Made by a program: the position numbers and the translations under genes | The notes under the pieces: model-generated | What the model was told of the DNA's origin: nothing | Databases searched by the model: none | The model's input: only the letters and a program-made list of their open reading frames with translations | DNA from: Acetobacterium malicum subsp. dehalogenans DSM 11527 | GTDB lineage: Bacteria > Bacillota > Clostridia > Eubacteriales > Eubacteriaceae | Direction of reading: 5' to 3' | Assembly: GCF_000472665.1 (NCBI RefSeq) | Contig: NZ_KI421448.1 | Coordinates: 1 to 64,000 of the forward strand | Length of the DNA: 64,000 nucleotides | Shown here: positions 43,375 to 51,069 of the stretch, piece after piece | Layout: the number at the start of each line of letters is the position of its first letter | Position numbering within the stretch: the stretch's first letter is position 1

Positions 43375-43764
43375 TTAGGATTCTTTAATCGCCAATACGT
43401 CTTGTGGACATGCTTCTACACAGATACCGCAAGCGATACATTTTGAAGGAACATCACGGTCTTCAGATTTAACCAGTACTCCAAATGGACATACTTCAAC
43501 ACATTTTCCGCAGTTTACACATAGTTTTTTGCTGATCATGTATACGCCTTTAGCGTTCTGAGTGATGGCACCGGCTTCACATGCCTTAGCACATTTACCA
43601 CATTGTACACATACCAAAGTTTTTGGGCTGCCATCTTCTTTTTCGGTAATTTTAATACATGATAATTCTGAAACGGGTTCTTTGTAGAATGCGTTTGCAC
43701 ATGCTAATTCACATCCTAAACACTTTACACATGCTGCCTGATCTGCTACGACTACTTTTTTCAT
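43375..43764 (-). CDS. Polyferredoxin with four [4Fe-4S] motifs (CooF/HydN/HycB-like)
   Basis: 129 aa cytoplasmic electron-transfer protein. Four C-x2-C-x2-C-x3-C sets begin at Cys12, Cys52, Cys82 and Cys109 (CVKCLGCELAC, CVQCGKCAKAC, CVNCGKCVEVC, CIACGICVEAC), so up to four clusters. Such proteins pass electrons to hydrogenases, CO dehydrogenase or formate dehydrogenase. No partner enzyme is encoded nearby, so the partner is unknown. It is monocistronic with its own strong promoter. AGGAGG precedes ATG. Confidence 0.9.
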   Translation of the reverse strand: MKKVVVADQAACVKCLGCELACANAFYKEPVSELSCIKITEKEDGSPKTLVCVQCGKCAKACEAGAITQNAKGVYMISKKLCVNCGKCVEVCPFGVLVKSEDRDVPSKCIACGICVEACPQDVLAIKES

Positions 43765-43784
43765 TGTTACTCCTCCTTAAGGAC

Positions 43785-43806
43785 AATTTGATCTGAAGAT
43801 CAAATT
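43785..43806 (-). promoter_or_regulatory. Hairpin in the ferredoxin 5' leader
   Basis: AATTTGATC, loop of 4, GATCAAATT, ending eight bases before the AGGAGG. It could influence mRNA stability or access to the ribosome binding site. No known riboswitch match. Confidence 0.5.
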
Positions 43807-43834
43807 TATGTTTAAATTTTTTCAACTGATTTTC

Positions 43835-43863
43835 ATTCTACTTTTAAAGCTAATAATTGTCAA
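43835..43863 (-). promoter_or_regulatory. Sigma-A promoter of the ferredoxin gene
   Basis: Perfect TTGACA at 43858-43863, 17 bases, TAGAAT at 43835-43840 (five of six). A strong promoter, consistent with an abundant redox protein. Confidence 0.8.
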
Positions 43864-44007
43864 CCTAATCCGGAATTTTTATAGGTATTTCTAGCGCTAC
43901 GCTGATTATGAGCTTCCTACTGATAAAATATTACAGCTCTTTACCAGTACTCTTTCTAAATAAGGTTAAATTTTTATCAATTAATTCCCTGCGAAAAAAT
44001 TCTCATC

Positions 44008-44037
44008 AAAAAAAGCTCTCCTGAATTGGAAAGCTCC
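44008..44037 (-). terminator. Terminator of prfA
   Basis: Minus strand: AGCTTTCC, loop, GGAGAGCT (one G-U pair) followed by T7, right after the prfA stop. Confidence 0.8.
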
Positions 44038-44046
44038 TTTTGAGTC

Positions 44047-45117
44047 TTAAGAATGCTGTTTCAGTTTTTCAGTCTGATCACTGGTGACCAGCGCATTGAT
44101 CATTTCATCGATGTCGCCGTCCAGGAAGGCTTCCAGTTGATAGACAGTCATATTGATTCGATGATCAGAAATGCGGCCCTGGGGGAAATTGTAGGTGCGG
44201 ATGCGCTCGCTGCGATCCCCGGTACCGACCTGACTTTTCCGGTTTTCGGCAATTTCACTTTGCTGCTTCTGCTGTTCGATTTCGTAAAGTCTGGCTTTCA
44301 GAATTTTCAAAGCTTTGTCTTTATTTTTCAGCTGCGACTTTTCATCCTGACAGGTTACTACCATCCCGGTGGGGATATGGGTAATTCGCACCGCCGAGTC
44401 GGTGGTGTTAACACTCTGTCCACCGTTGCCGGATGATCGGTAAACATCGACTCGCAGGTCATTGGCGCCAATTTCGATTTCGACATCTTCGGCTTCCGGC
44501 AGAACTGCGACCGTGGCAGTTGAGGTATGGATCCGCCCCCCCGATTCAGTACTGGGGATCCGTTGGACCCGATGAACGCCGCTTTCGTATTTCAGGCGGC
44601 TGTAAACGCCAGTTCCTTCAATGGCGAAAATAATTTCCTTGATTCCCCCAATGTCGGGAATACTGGAACTCATAATTTCACTTTTCCAGCCCTGTCGTTC
44701 GGCATAGCGGGTCAGCATTCTGAAGAGATCTCCGGCAAATAAAGCTGCCTCACTGCCACCGGCCCCAGCTCGAATTTCAACGATAACGTTTTTATCATCA
44801 TTAACATCCTTGGGAAGGAGCAGAATTCTCAATTCCTCTTCCTGTTCCACCCGTTTTTTTGTCAATTCGTCCAGCTCCGCTTCAGCCATTTCTTTGAAAT
44901 CTTTTTCCAGTTGCTTATCTTCCAGCATCTCTTTGGTGTCATCAATCGCAGACAAGGTCTCGGAAAACTCATTGTACTTTTGAATGATCGGTTCAATGTG
45001 GGAATGTTCTTTCATCAGCTTTCGCCACTGATTCTGATCGCCGATGATCTCGGGATCGCTGATTTTTTCATTTAATTCAGCATACTTTTCTGCTAAAAAA
45101 TCTAACTTATCTAACAT
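44047..45117 (-). CDS. prfA: Peptide chain release factor 1
   Basis: 356 aa. Reads UAA and UAG and triggers release of the finished protein. The codon-reading tripeptide is Pro-Ser-Thr at about 188-190 ([17 protein letters not shown]), a P-x-T form that fits RF1 rather than the SPF of RF2. The catalytic GGQ is at 232-234 ([17 protein letters not shown]). AAGGAG precedes ATG. The usual partner prmC is not adjacent. Confidence 0.96.
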   Translation of the reverse strand: MLDKLDFLAEKYAELNEKISDPEIIGDQNQWRKLMKEHSHIEPIIQKYNEFSETLSAIDDTKEMLEDKQLEKDFKEMAEAELDELTKKRVEQEEELRILLLPKDVNDDKNVIVEIRAGAGGSEAALFAGDLFRMLTRYAERQGWKSEIMSSSIPDIGGIKEIIFAIEGTGVYSRLKYESGVHRVQRIPSTESGGRIHTSTATVAVLPEAEDVEIEIGANDLRVDVYRSSGNGGQSVNTTDSAVRITHIPTGMVVTCQDEKSQLKNKDKALKILKARLYEIEQQKQQSEIAENRKSQVGTGDRSERIRTYNFPQGRISDHRINMTVYQLEAFLDGDIDEMINALVTSDQTEKLKQHS

Positions 45118-45247
45118 AGTGCTCCTTATTTTTTATTTAATTAGGTTAGGCAATTATCAAACTGCCGTGAGCTTCGCTACTCGTTGCAAAAACCAACATC
45201 AAAGCAATTCTTGTTCAAAGTTGACTATAAAAAACCTCTGTTTGGTG

Positions 45248-46126
45248 CTATTCAAACTGAAAGGCTTCTTTCCACTCATCGAAGAAAAAGACGGCCAGGG
45301 TTCCGGGGCCGGAATGGGTTAAAACCGTTGAACCCAGGGGGACTATTTTAAAGCGGTCGGTACCAAATCGCTTTTCCGCCATCTTAACAAACAGTTCCAC
45401 CAGTTCCAAGTTATCGGCATGACTGATGCCGATGGTCTGCTGATTGATCTGGTTACCATTTACTTCCAGATAATCCACCATTTTTTTGATCAGCTTTTTT
45501 TCGCCTCTCACCTTGTCAATTTGCTGCAGCTCGCCAGATTGACTGACTTCAAGTAACGGATTAATGTTTAGCATATTGCCAATAATTGCCGTTCCCTTAT
45601 TCAGTCGGCCGCCCCGATACAGATATTGCAGATCAGTGACTGTAAAGACATGCTTGACGTGATCGATATAATAATTGATCCGCTTAATCAGTTCATCCAT
45701 ACTGGCACCCGCAGCTGCAGCTTGAGCTGCGCCATACGCAATGTGACCCAGGCCATAGCATACTGCCCTGGTATCAACGACTTTAAAGACTGCCTCGGGA
45801 TATTTTTCTCTTAAATCCCGTTCTGCCAAAGCTGCTGCCTGATAAGTCCCGGACAGCCCGCTGGAAAAAGCCAGATAAACAAATGGCTGATTTGCAGATA
45901 TCAGTTCTTCAAACCGTTTGTAAAAATCACCATAGGGAATCTGCGAGGTTTTATAGCGCACACCCTTTCGCATATTGTCACAAACCACGGCCGGTGATAT
46001 ATCAATCCCATCGCGATAGGTCGTTTCGTTTTCGACTACGTAAACCGGCATGATCTCAATATCAAATTTTTGTTGATCGCTTTCCAGTATATCACAGGCA
46101 GAATCGGTGATGATTTTGATTGTCAT
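45248..46126 (-). CDS. DegV family fatty-acid-binding protein
   Basis: 292 aa. DegV (FakB-like) proteins bind a fatty acid, which FakA can phosphorylate. The start KIITDSACDILESD, then YKTSQIPYGDF, LAFSSGLSGTYQAA and the C-terminal HSGPGTLAVFF (with the acid-binding His) fit the family. AAGGA lies eight bases before ATG. No fakA is nearby. Confidence 0.92.
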   Translation of the reverse strand: MTIKIITDSACDILESDQQKFDIEIMPVYVVENETTYRDGIDISPAVVCDNMRKGVRYKTSQIPYGDFYKRFEELISANQPFVYLAFSSGLSGTYQAAALAERDLREKYPEAVFKVVDTRAVCYGLGHIAYGAAQAAAAGASMDELIKRINYYIDHVKHVFTVTDLQYLYRGGRLNKGTAIIGNMLNINPLLEVSQSGELQQIDKVRGEKKLIKKMVDYLEVNGNQINQQTIGISHADNLELVELFVKMAEKRFGTDRFKIVPLGSTVLTHSGPGTLAVFFFDEWKEAFQFE

Positions 46127-46199
46127 ACTTTATGTCCTTTCCCACTCGCTTTCAGGTAATTATTTTAAGCATTTATTTGAATTAATATTTTATCACAGT

Positions 46200-46967
46200 T
46201 TAGTCGTTTTTCAAAAACAATTCTTGGGCATATTCCCGAGGATCAGCAAACAGGATCCGGCCTTTGCTTTCCAGATAATCGGTCAGTCTTTTAGTATCCA
46301 GGTTAACAATTAGTTCGTCTGGGAAGTCAATGGTATCCAGAACCTTATCGACGTAAGGGAAATCGCCAATATCCGAGGCAAAATGAGTATCGCTGCCAAT
46401 AATAATCGGAATCTCCAGTTCTTTACAGCGATTGGCAATCCATTCGCAGTTGGGCTTGGAACCTTTTCGGATAAAAAAAGAACCATTGTTGATTTCAATC
46501 AGGGTATTGTGTTTTTTAGCATCCTGAAGAATAGCCTCATAATCCAGCTCGTAGGTGGGATTACCAAGATGGCAGATAAAATCAATATGGGGATTGGCAA
46601 TCGCACCCAATACGGCGCTGGTATTGCTGGTTTTTGACTGCGGTTTAAAGGTCGGAGTATGGAGTGATGCCGAAATAATTTCCAGGGATTTGATAAAGTC
46701 CATGGGAATATCGGTATTTCCGTCAGTATCCATAATATTACTCTCTATTCCTTTAAGTACTTTGACATTGTTTATTTTTCCAGGAATCACCTTATAATTG
46801 GCAAAAAATAAGGGGGTCGGCGCTCCCGGCAGAGCCGGTCCGTGTTCGGTAATACAGATCAGCTCAAGATTTTTTTGGGCTGCGGCATCAACTAATTCAA
46901 GGATGGTGTTGTAGGCATGTCCGCAGGCCAGAGTATGGGTATGGGCATCTAAAACATAATTTCTCAT
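46200..46967 (-). CDS. PHP-domain phosphatase (YcdX-like)
   Basis: 255 aa metal-dependent phosphoesterase. Metal ligands typical of the family: DAHTHTLACGHAY near the N-terminus, ITEHGPALPG, KGIESNI, ASLHTP, CHLGNP, and the C-terminal IIGSDTHFASDIG. The substrate is unknown. It lies downstream of hprK, about 70 bases away, with a weak ribosome binding site, and may be co-transcribed. Confidence 0.9.
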   Translation of the reverse strand: MRNYVLDAHTHTLACGHAYNTILELVDAAAQKNLELICITEHGPALPGAPTPLFFANYKVIPGKINNVKVLKGIESNIMDTDGNTDIPMDFIKSLEIISASLHTPTFKPQSKTSNTSAVLGAIANPHIDFICHLGNPTYELDYEAILQDAKKHNTLIEINNGSFFIRKGSKPNCEWIANRCKELEIPIIIGSDTHFASDIGDFPYVDKVLDTIDFPDELIVNLDTKRLTDYLESKGRILFADPREYAQELFLKND

Positions 46968-47039
46968 TTTCTAATCTCTTTTCTCTTTTTCGACTGACTG
47001 GCTATTTGATAAATAACTGGCCGGTGATTCTCCGCCCGT

Positions 47040-48050
47040 CTACTTCGCTTCTTCCAGTTTTTTCTTCGCTTCCCGTTTCTCCACTTCCAGATCATTTTGA
47101 TGAGCAACCCGGTCGCAAAAAACCTGAGCTGAATGATACCCATATTGTTTGGTCCGATTATTGATGGCGGCGGTTTCAATAATACAGGCCAGGTTACGTC
47201 CGCCGGAAACAGGGATCATCACTTCTGGGATATCAATTCCCAATATTTCCAGGGTTTGTTCATCCAACCCCAGCCGATCATAGGGGGATCGTTCATCCCA
47301 ATTTTCCAGGCGGATCACCATATCAATTTCAACATCTTTTTTGACGGCTCTGGCACCATAAAGGGTTTTCACATCAATAATGCCAATGCCCCGGATTTCC
47401 ATAAAGTGTTGCAGCAGCTCCGGAGCTGTGCCCATCAGGTGGCCGTCCCGAATCCGCTTTACCTCAACCACATCATCAGCGATCAGACAATTGCCGCGTT
47501 TGACAATTTCCAACGCCGTTTCGCTTTTGCCAATGCCGCTGGGGCCGGTAATTAGTACCCCGACTCCAAAAACTTCAACCAGCACCCCATGTAAACTGAT
47601 CCGGGGGGCTGACAGTTGATCAATATAATTGACCAGGTCATAAAATAAGGTGGTGGTATGTTCCTTACTTTTTAACAGAGTTCGGCCATATTTTTGGGCC
47701 GCTTCTTCAAACAGATGGGTCTCATCCAGATCCCAACAAACAATAAAACAGGGGAATTCATAGGAGAAAAAGTCGTCGATCTTCTGCTTTCGAACTTCCG
47801 GATCAAGATCCAGCAAATAGGAGACTTCCACCTTACCAATCACCTGAACCCGATTGGAATCAAAATGCTCATAATAACCATGGAGCTGCAGGCCCGGCCG
47901 ATTGATGCCGCTGTTTGCCAGGTTCAGTTCCGTTGACTTATAATAAATTTTTTCAAGTTTGATTTCTCGACAGAAATCATCCAAATTTACTTTACCATTC
48001 ATTCTATTCTTATCTCTCTTCATTGATTTACTACTAATTAGTTTACTCAA
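47040..48050 (-). CDS. hprK: HPr kinase/phosphorylase
   Basis: 336 aa. Phosphorylates Ser46 of HPr and reverses this, setting carbon catabolite control in Firmicutes. Walker A GPSGIGKS is at 169-176, the preceding FGVGVLIT is typical, and the signature LEIRGIGIIDVKTLYG follows. The chosen start is a TTG because GAGGT lies eight bases upstream. An ATG at 48002 (MNGKVNLDDF) aligns better with Bacillus HprK but has only a weak ribosome binding site. It lies about 40 bases downstream of uvrC and is probably in the same transcript. Confidence 0.92.
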   Translation of the reverse strand: MSKLISSKSMKRDKNRMNGKVNLDDFCREIKLEKIYYKSTELNLANSGINRPGLQLHGYYEHFDSNRVQVIGKVEVSYLLDLDPEVRKQKIDDFFSYEFPCFIVCWDLDETHLFEEAAQKYGRTLLKSKEHTTTLFYDLVNYIDQLSAPRISLHGVLVEVFGVGVLITGPSGIGKSETALEIVKRGNCLIADDVVEVKRIRDGHLMGTAPELLQHFMEIRGIGIIDVKTLYGARAVKKDVEIDMVIRLENWDERSPYDRLGLDEQTLEILGIDIPEVMIPVSGGRNLACIIETAAINNRTKQYGYHSAQVFCDRVAHQNDLEVEKREAKKKLEEAK

Positions 48051-48087
48051 GTTATTCTACCTCAAAGTTTCTATTGATAAAACATAT

Positions 48088-49923
48088 TTATGTCTTTTGA
48101 CAAAAAAAATCTAATACCGCCTGGGCTGTTTTCACCTGCATCCCAGGGACTGACATCAATTCCGCTAATGTTGCTTTTTTTATTTTATCCACCTGCCCAA
48201 AGTGGGCCATCAGAGCTTCCCGGCGTTTCTTACCGACACCAGGAATTTCCTCCAGTTGGGAGGCCAGCATTTCTTTTTTTCTCAAAATCTGGTGATAACC
48301 GAGGGTGTAGCGGTGAACCTCTTCGGATATTTCAAAAAGAAAAACACCCAGTGGCGTGGCTTTTTTAATTGGGTATTCGGTACCCTTATGGAAAATCCCC
48401 CGCAGGCGGTGGCGGTCATCTTTAACCAGCCCGCATACCTCGATGTCAACGGGATATAAAGAAACGATACTCTCGGCCGCATTCACATGGCCGACTCCGC
48501 CATCAATCATCATGATTTCCGGTAAGGGTAGAAAATTATTAGCCTCCTGGGTTTTCATGGCCCGTTCCATCCGCCGAAAGATCATTTCCTGCATGCTGGC
48601 ATAATCGTTCTGACCTTCCACCGATTTGATTTTAAAGCGGCGGCAGGCTTTCCGGTTCAGCTTGCCATCGTCGAAAACGACCATTCCACCGACGTTATTG
48701 GTGCCGCTGATATTGGAAATGTCATAGGCTTCAATGCGACTGGGTCGCCTAGTCATCCCCAACAGCTCCTGCAGTCCGTCCAAGCGGCTTTTGGAACGGA
48801 TTTCTTTTTCCCGTTTTTCCAGCAATTGTTGTTTCAGGGCCAGATCGGCATTGTCCGCCACCATTTCCAGCATTTTTATCTTCTGCCCCCGTTGGGGAGA
48901 GTGGACTTCAATTCTTTTGCCAGCCAGCTCTCCCAGCCATTCTTCAATGACTTGTTTGTCTTCGAGAGCTTCCTTTAAAATAATTTCCCGGGGGATAAAC
49001 CCGCAGCTGGCATAATACTGTTTAACAAAACTCTCCAGCACTTCGCGGGGACTGACATCCCCAAGATCTTCGAGAAAAAAATGATCCCGTCCCATCAGCT
49101 TGCCTTCCCGGACATGAAAAACCTGGACACATCCGAGATCATCACTTTGTGCTAAACCAATAAAGTCCTGATCCTGTTTGGTACTGGAGCTGATTTTCTG
49201 TTTTTCAATGATATGCTGAATGCCAGAAATCTGATCCCGGTATTTTGCCGCCTCTTCATAATTCTGGTTTAATGCAGCTTCAGTCATTTTTTTGTTCAGG
49301 TTTTTAATCAGATCCGGATGTCGACCATTTAAAATATCCAGAATTGACTGGATATCCCTGGCATATTTTTCTTTGGACACATTTCCCTGACAGGGTGCCT
49401 GGCATTGGCCAATATGATAGTTCAGACAGGGCCGACCGGTCTTTTTTCCGTAAACAACCTGACGGTTGCAGGTTTTCAAGGGGTATATTTTCAAAATAGC
49501 TTCAATCGTATTTTTTACCGCATAAGAACTGGTAAAGGGTCCAAAGTACTTGGCGCCATCTTTTTTATATTCCCGGGTCATCATAATTCGTGGGTATTCT
49601 TCATTAACGGTCAGCCGAATCCAAGGATAGCTTTTATCATCTTTGAGCAGTATATTATAGCGGGGATGATGCGTTTTGATCAGATTACATTCTAAAATCA
49701 GGGCTTCCATTTCCGAATCGGTGACAATCGTTTCAATCGTTTCGATATGGGATACCAGCACCACTGTTTTAGAAGTAAGCTGGCTGGCCGAATGGAAATA
49801 CTGCCGCACCCGATTACGCAGATTAATGGCTTTACCAACATAGATAATCTCGCCATTATTATTTCTCATGATGTAGACTCCGGGGTTCTGGGGCAAATCT
49901 TTTAATTTTTCTTTATCATACAT
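48088..49923 (-). CDS. uvrC: Excinuclease ABC subunit C
   Basis: About 611 aa. Makes both incisions in nucleotide excision repair. GIY-YIG nuclease N-domain (PGVYIMRNNNGEIIYVGKA, residues 14-32), Cys-rich region (TCNRQVVYGKKTGRPCLNYHIGQCQAPC, quoted across residues about 145-172), UVR motif (about 205-240), RNase H-like C-nuclease (YDISNISGTNNVGGMVVF, IDGGVGHVNAA) and a helix-hairpin-helix end (LEEIPGVGKKRREALMAHFG). The start MYDKEK has AAGG nine bases upstream. No LexA box is seen upstream. Confidence 0.96.
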   Translation of the reverse strand: MYDKEKLKDLPQNPGVYIMRNNNGEIIYVGKAINLRNRVRQYFHSASQLTSKTVVLVSHIETIETIVTDSEMEALILECNLIKTHHPRYNILLKDDKSYPWIRLTVNEEYPRIMMTREYKKDGAKYFGPFTSSYAVKNTIEAILKIYPLKTCNRQVVYGKKTGRPCLNYHIGQCQAPCQGNVSKEKYARDIQSILDILNGRHPDLIKNLNKKMTEAALNQNYEEAAKYRDQISGIQHIIEKQKISSSTKQDQDFIGLAQSDDLGCVQVFHVREGKLMGRDHFFLEDLGDVSPREVLESFVKQYYASCGFIPREIILKEALEDKQVIEEWLGELAGKRIEVHSPQRGQKIKMLEMVADNADLALKQQLLEKREKEIRSKSRLDGLQELLGMTRRPSRIEAYDISNISGTNNVGGMVVFDDGKLNRKACRRFKIKSVEGQNDYASMQEMIFRRMERAMKTQEANNFLPLPEIMMIDGGVGHVNAAESIVSLYPVDIEVCGLVKDDRHRLRGIFHKGTEYPIKKATPLGVFLFEISEEVHRYTLGYHQILRKKEMLASQLEEIPGVGKKRREALMAHFGQVDKIKKATLAELMSVPGMQVKTAQAVLDFFCQKT

Positions 49924-49963
49924 AGTGGTCAACCTTAAATAAATATTTTTTTGGATTTTTTTG

Positions 49964-49991
49964 TTTATTCGCACCCTAATTTTGGTATAAT
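49964..49991 (+). promoter_or_regulatory. Candidate promoter of the 82-aa gene
   Basis: TATAAT at 49986-49991 with a weak TTTATT at 49964-49969 (16-base spacer), in the divergent region between uvrC and the small plus-strand gene. Confidence 0.45.
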
Positions 49992-50042
49992 AATAATACT
50001 TTTTTAAACATCAAGATTATTATAAAGAAAGGAAGTGTTACC

Positions 50043-50291
50043 ATGTTTGAAAAAATAACAATAGATGGCCACAACACCCTGATTTCTTTCGGTAATTTCG
50101 AAGTGAAGATTGTTCCGAAAATTTATGGTGGATTTACTCTGACAAAATCAATTAAAGACAATCCCTTTAAAATCATCGAAATACGTGAGATAAGACTTCC
50201 CCTTTCAGAGAAGGAAGTTATCAAGGAAGCGAAAGAATTGTTAAAACGAAAATATGAGTCCATTGACTTTAACAGCTATTGTACCACATAA
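50043..50291 (+). CDS. Unknown 82-aa protein
   Basis: Not recognised. Soluble, charged, with a beta-rich first half (FEKITIDGHNTLISFGNFEVKIV) and a helical second half (SEKEVIKEAKELLKRKYESI). AAGGAAG lies eight bases before ATG and a TATAAT box precedes it, so it is likely expressed. It stands alone between uvrC and the cold-shock gene. No hypothesis for function. Confidence 0.75.
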   Translation: MFEKITIDGHNTLISFGNFEVKIVPKIYGGFTLTKSIKDNPFKIIEIREIRLPLSEKEVIKEAKELLKRKYESIDFNSYCTT

Positions 50292-50429
50292 ATCTTGAGT
50301 TCAGCTTTTTTTGATCCAGCTTGTTTATCCTACGAGTTGGATCTGTCTTTTTTCGTTTATCTTTCATCACAGACCCAACCTAATTATACGTCCAGATTTC
50401 TTAAACCTTTAAAGTGTTTGTTAAATCAT

Positions 50430-50458
50430 TTGACATTAGCCTTCACCGGGTGTATAAT
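50430..50458 (+). promoter_or_regulatory. Consensus sigma-A promoter of the cold-shock gene
   Basis: TTGACA at 50430-50435, exactly 17 bases, TATAAT at 50453-50458. It gives a 5' leader of about 125 bases. Confidence 0.9.
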
Positions 50459-50488
50459 GAAAAAGAATTAAAGTGTATTTATTGATTT

Positions 50489-50546
50489 CACATATTTTTG
50501 CAAGTCATTTTTACGTTTAAATGATTTGCAAAAATATGTGTTTTTT
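50489..50546 (+). promoter_or_regulatory. Long hairpin plus T-run in the cold-shock 5' leader
   Basis: Arms CACATATTTTTGCAA and TTGCAAAAATATGTG (15 bases), extended inward by TCATTT/AAATGA after a one-base mismatch, then T6. It lies downstream of the promoter and 45 bases upstream of the start codon. It could act as an attenuator or a temperature-responsive leader. It has the form of an intrinsic terminator. Confidence 0.75.
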
Positions 50547-50591
50547 GTTTTTGCATCACGATTTACAAATAATATTTAGGAGGTACCTAAA

Positions 50592-50792
50592 ATGAATAAT
50601 GGTACAGTAAAATGGTTTAACGAGGAAAAAGGATTTGGTTTTATTTCAGTAGATGGCGGCGAAGATGTATTTGTACATTTCTCGGCAATTATTGCTGATG
50701 GTCGTAAAAACCTCGTTGAAGGACAACGCGTAACTTTTGATACCGAAAAAACAGATCGTGGCTTACAGGCTACAAACGTTTTTATTGCATAA
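50592..50792 (+). CDS. Cold-shock protein (CspA family)
   Basis: 66 aa single cold-shock domain that binds single-stranded RNA/DNA. RNP1 GFGFISV and RNP2 VFVHFSAI are intact, with the start [22 protein letters not shown] lies seven bases before ATG. Monocistronic, with its own promoter, hairpin leader and terminator. Confidence 0.97.
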   Translation: MNNGTVKWFNEEKGFGFISVDGGEDVFVHFSAIIADGRKNLVEGQRVTFDTEKTDRGLQATNVFIA

Positions 50793-50802
50793 TTAAGTCA
50801 TT

Positions 50803-50839
50803 AAAAAGCCCCACCAGCTCTGCTGGTGGGGCTTTTTTT
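50803..50839 (+). terminator. Terminator of the cold-shock gene
   Basis: GCCCCACCAG, loop, CTGGTGGGGC then T7; preceded by an A-run, so it may also stop transcripts from the feo side. Confidence 0.95.
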
Positions 50840-50865
50840 CTCTAAACTACCGTACCGATCAATTT

Positions 50866-51030
50866 TTAATCTTCTTTGGGTAGCTCAGTTTTGATATGGC
50901 AACCCGGGCAGCCGTCCCCGCCTTTGCAGCCTTCACAGGAAAAATCGCCGGATTTCATTTTCTTGAACTTCTTAAATAATATATAGCCTGCCGCACCTAA
51001 GATTAATGCTGCTAGAATCCAGGTAATCAT
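50866..51030 (-). CDS. FeoB-associated Cys-rich membrane protein
   Basis: 54 aa. One N-terminal transmembrane helix (ITWILAALILGAAGYILF), a basic stretch (KKFKKMK), then a Cys cluster with CEGCKGGDGCPGC, and a short acidic tail. This is the pattern of the small FeoB-associated Cys-rich proteins found after feoB in Firmicutes. It may help FeoB assemble or bind iron. AAGGA is six bases before ATG; it starts about 40 bases after the feoB stop. Confidence 0.88.
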   Translation of the reverse strand: MITWILAALILGAAGYILFKKFKKMKSGDFSCEGCKGGDGCPGCHIKTELPKED

Positions 51031-51069
51031 TTTTATTCCTTCTTTCTTCGATCTATAATGCGTTAAAAT

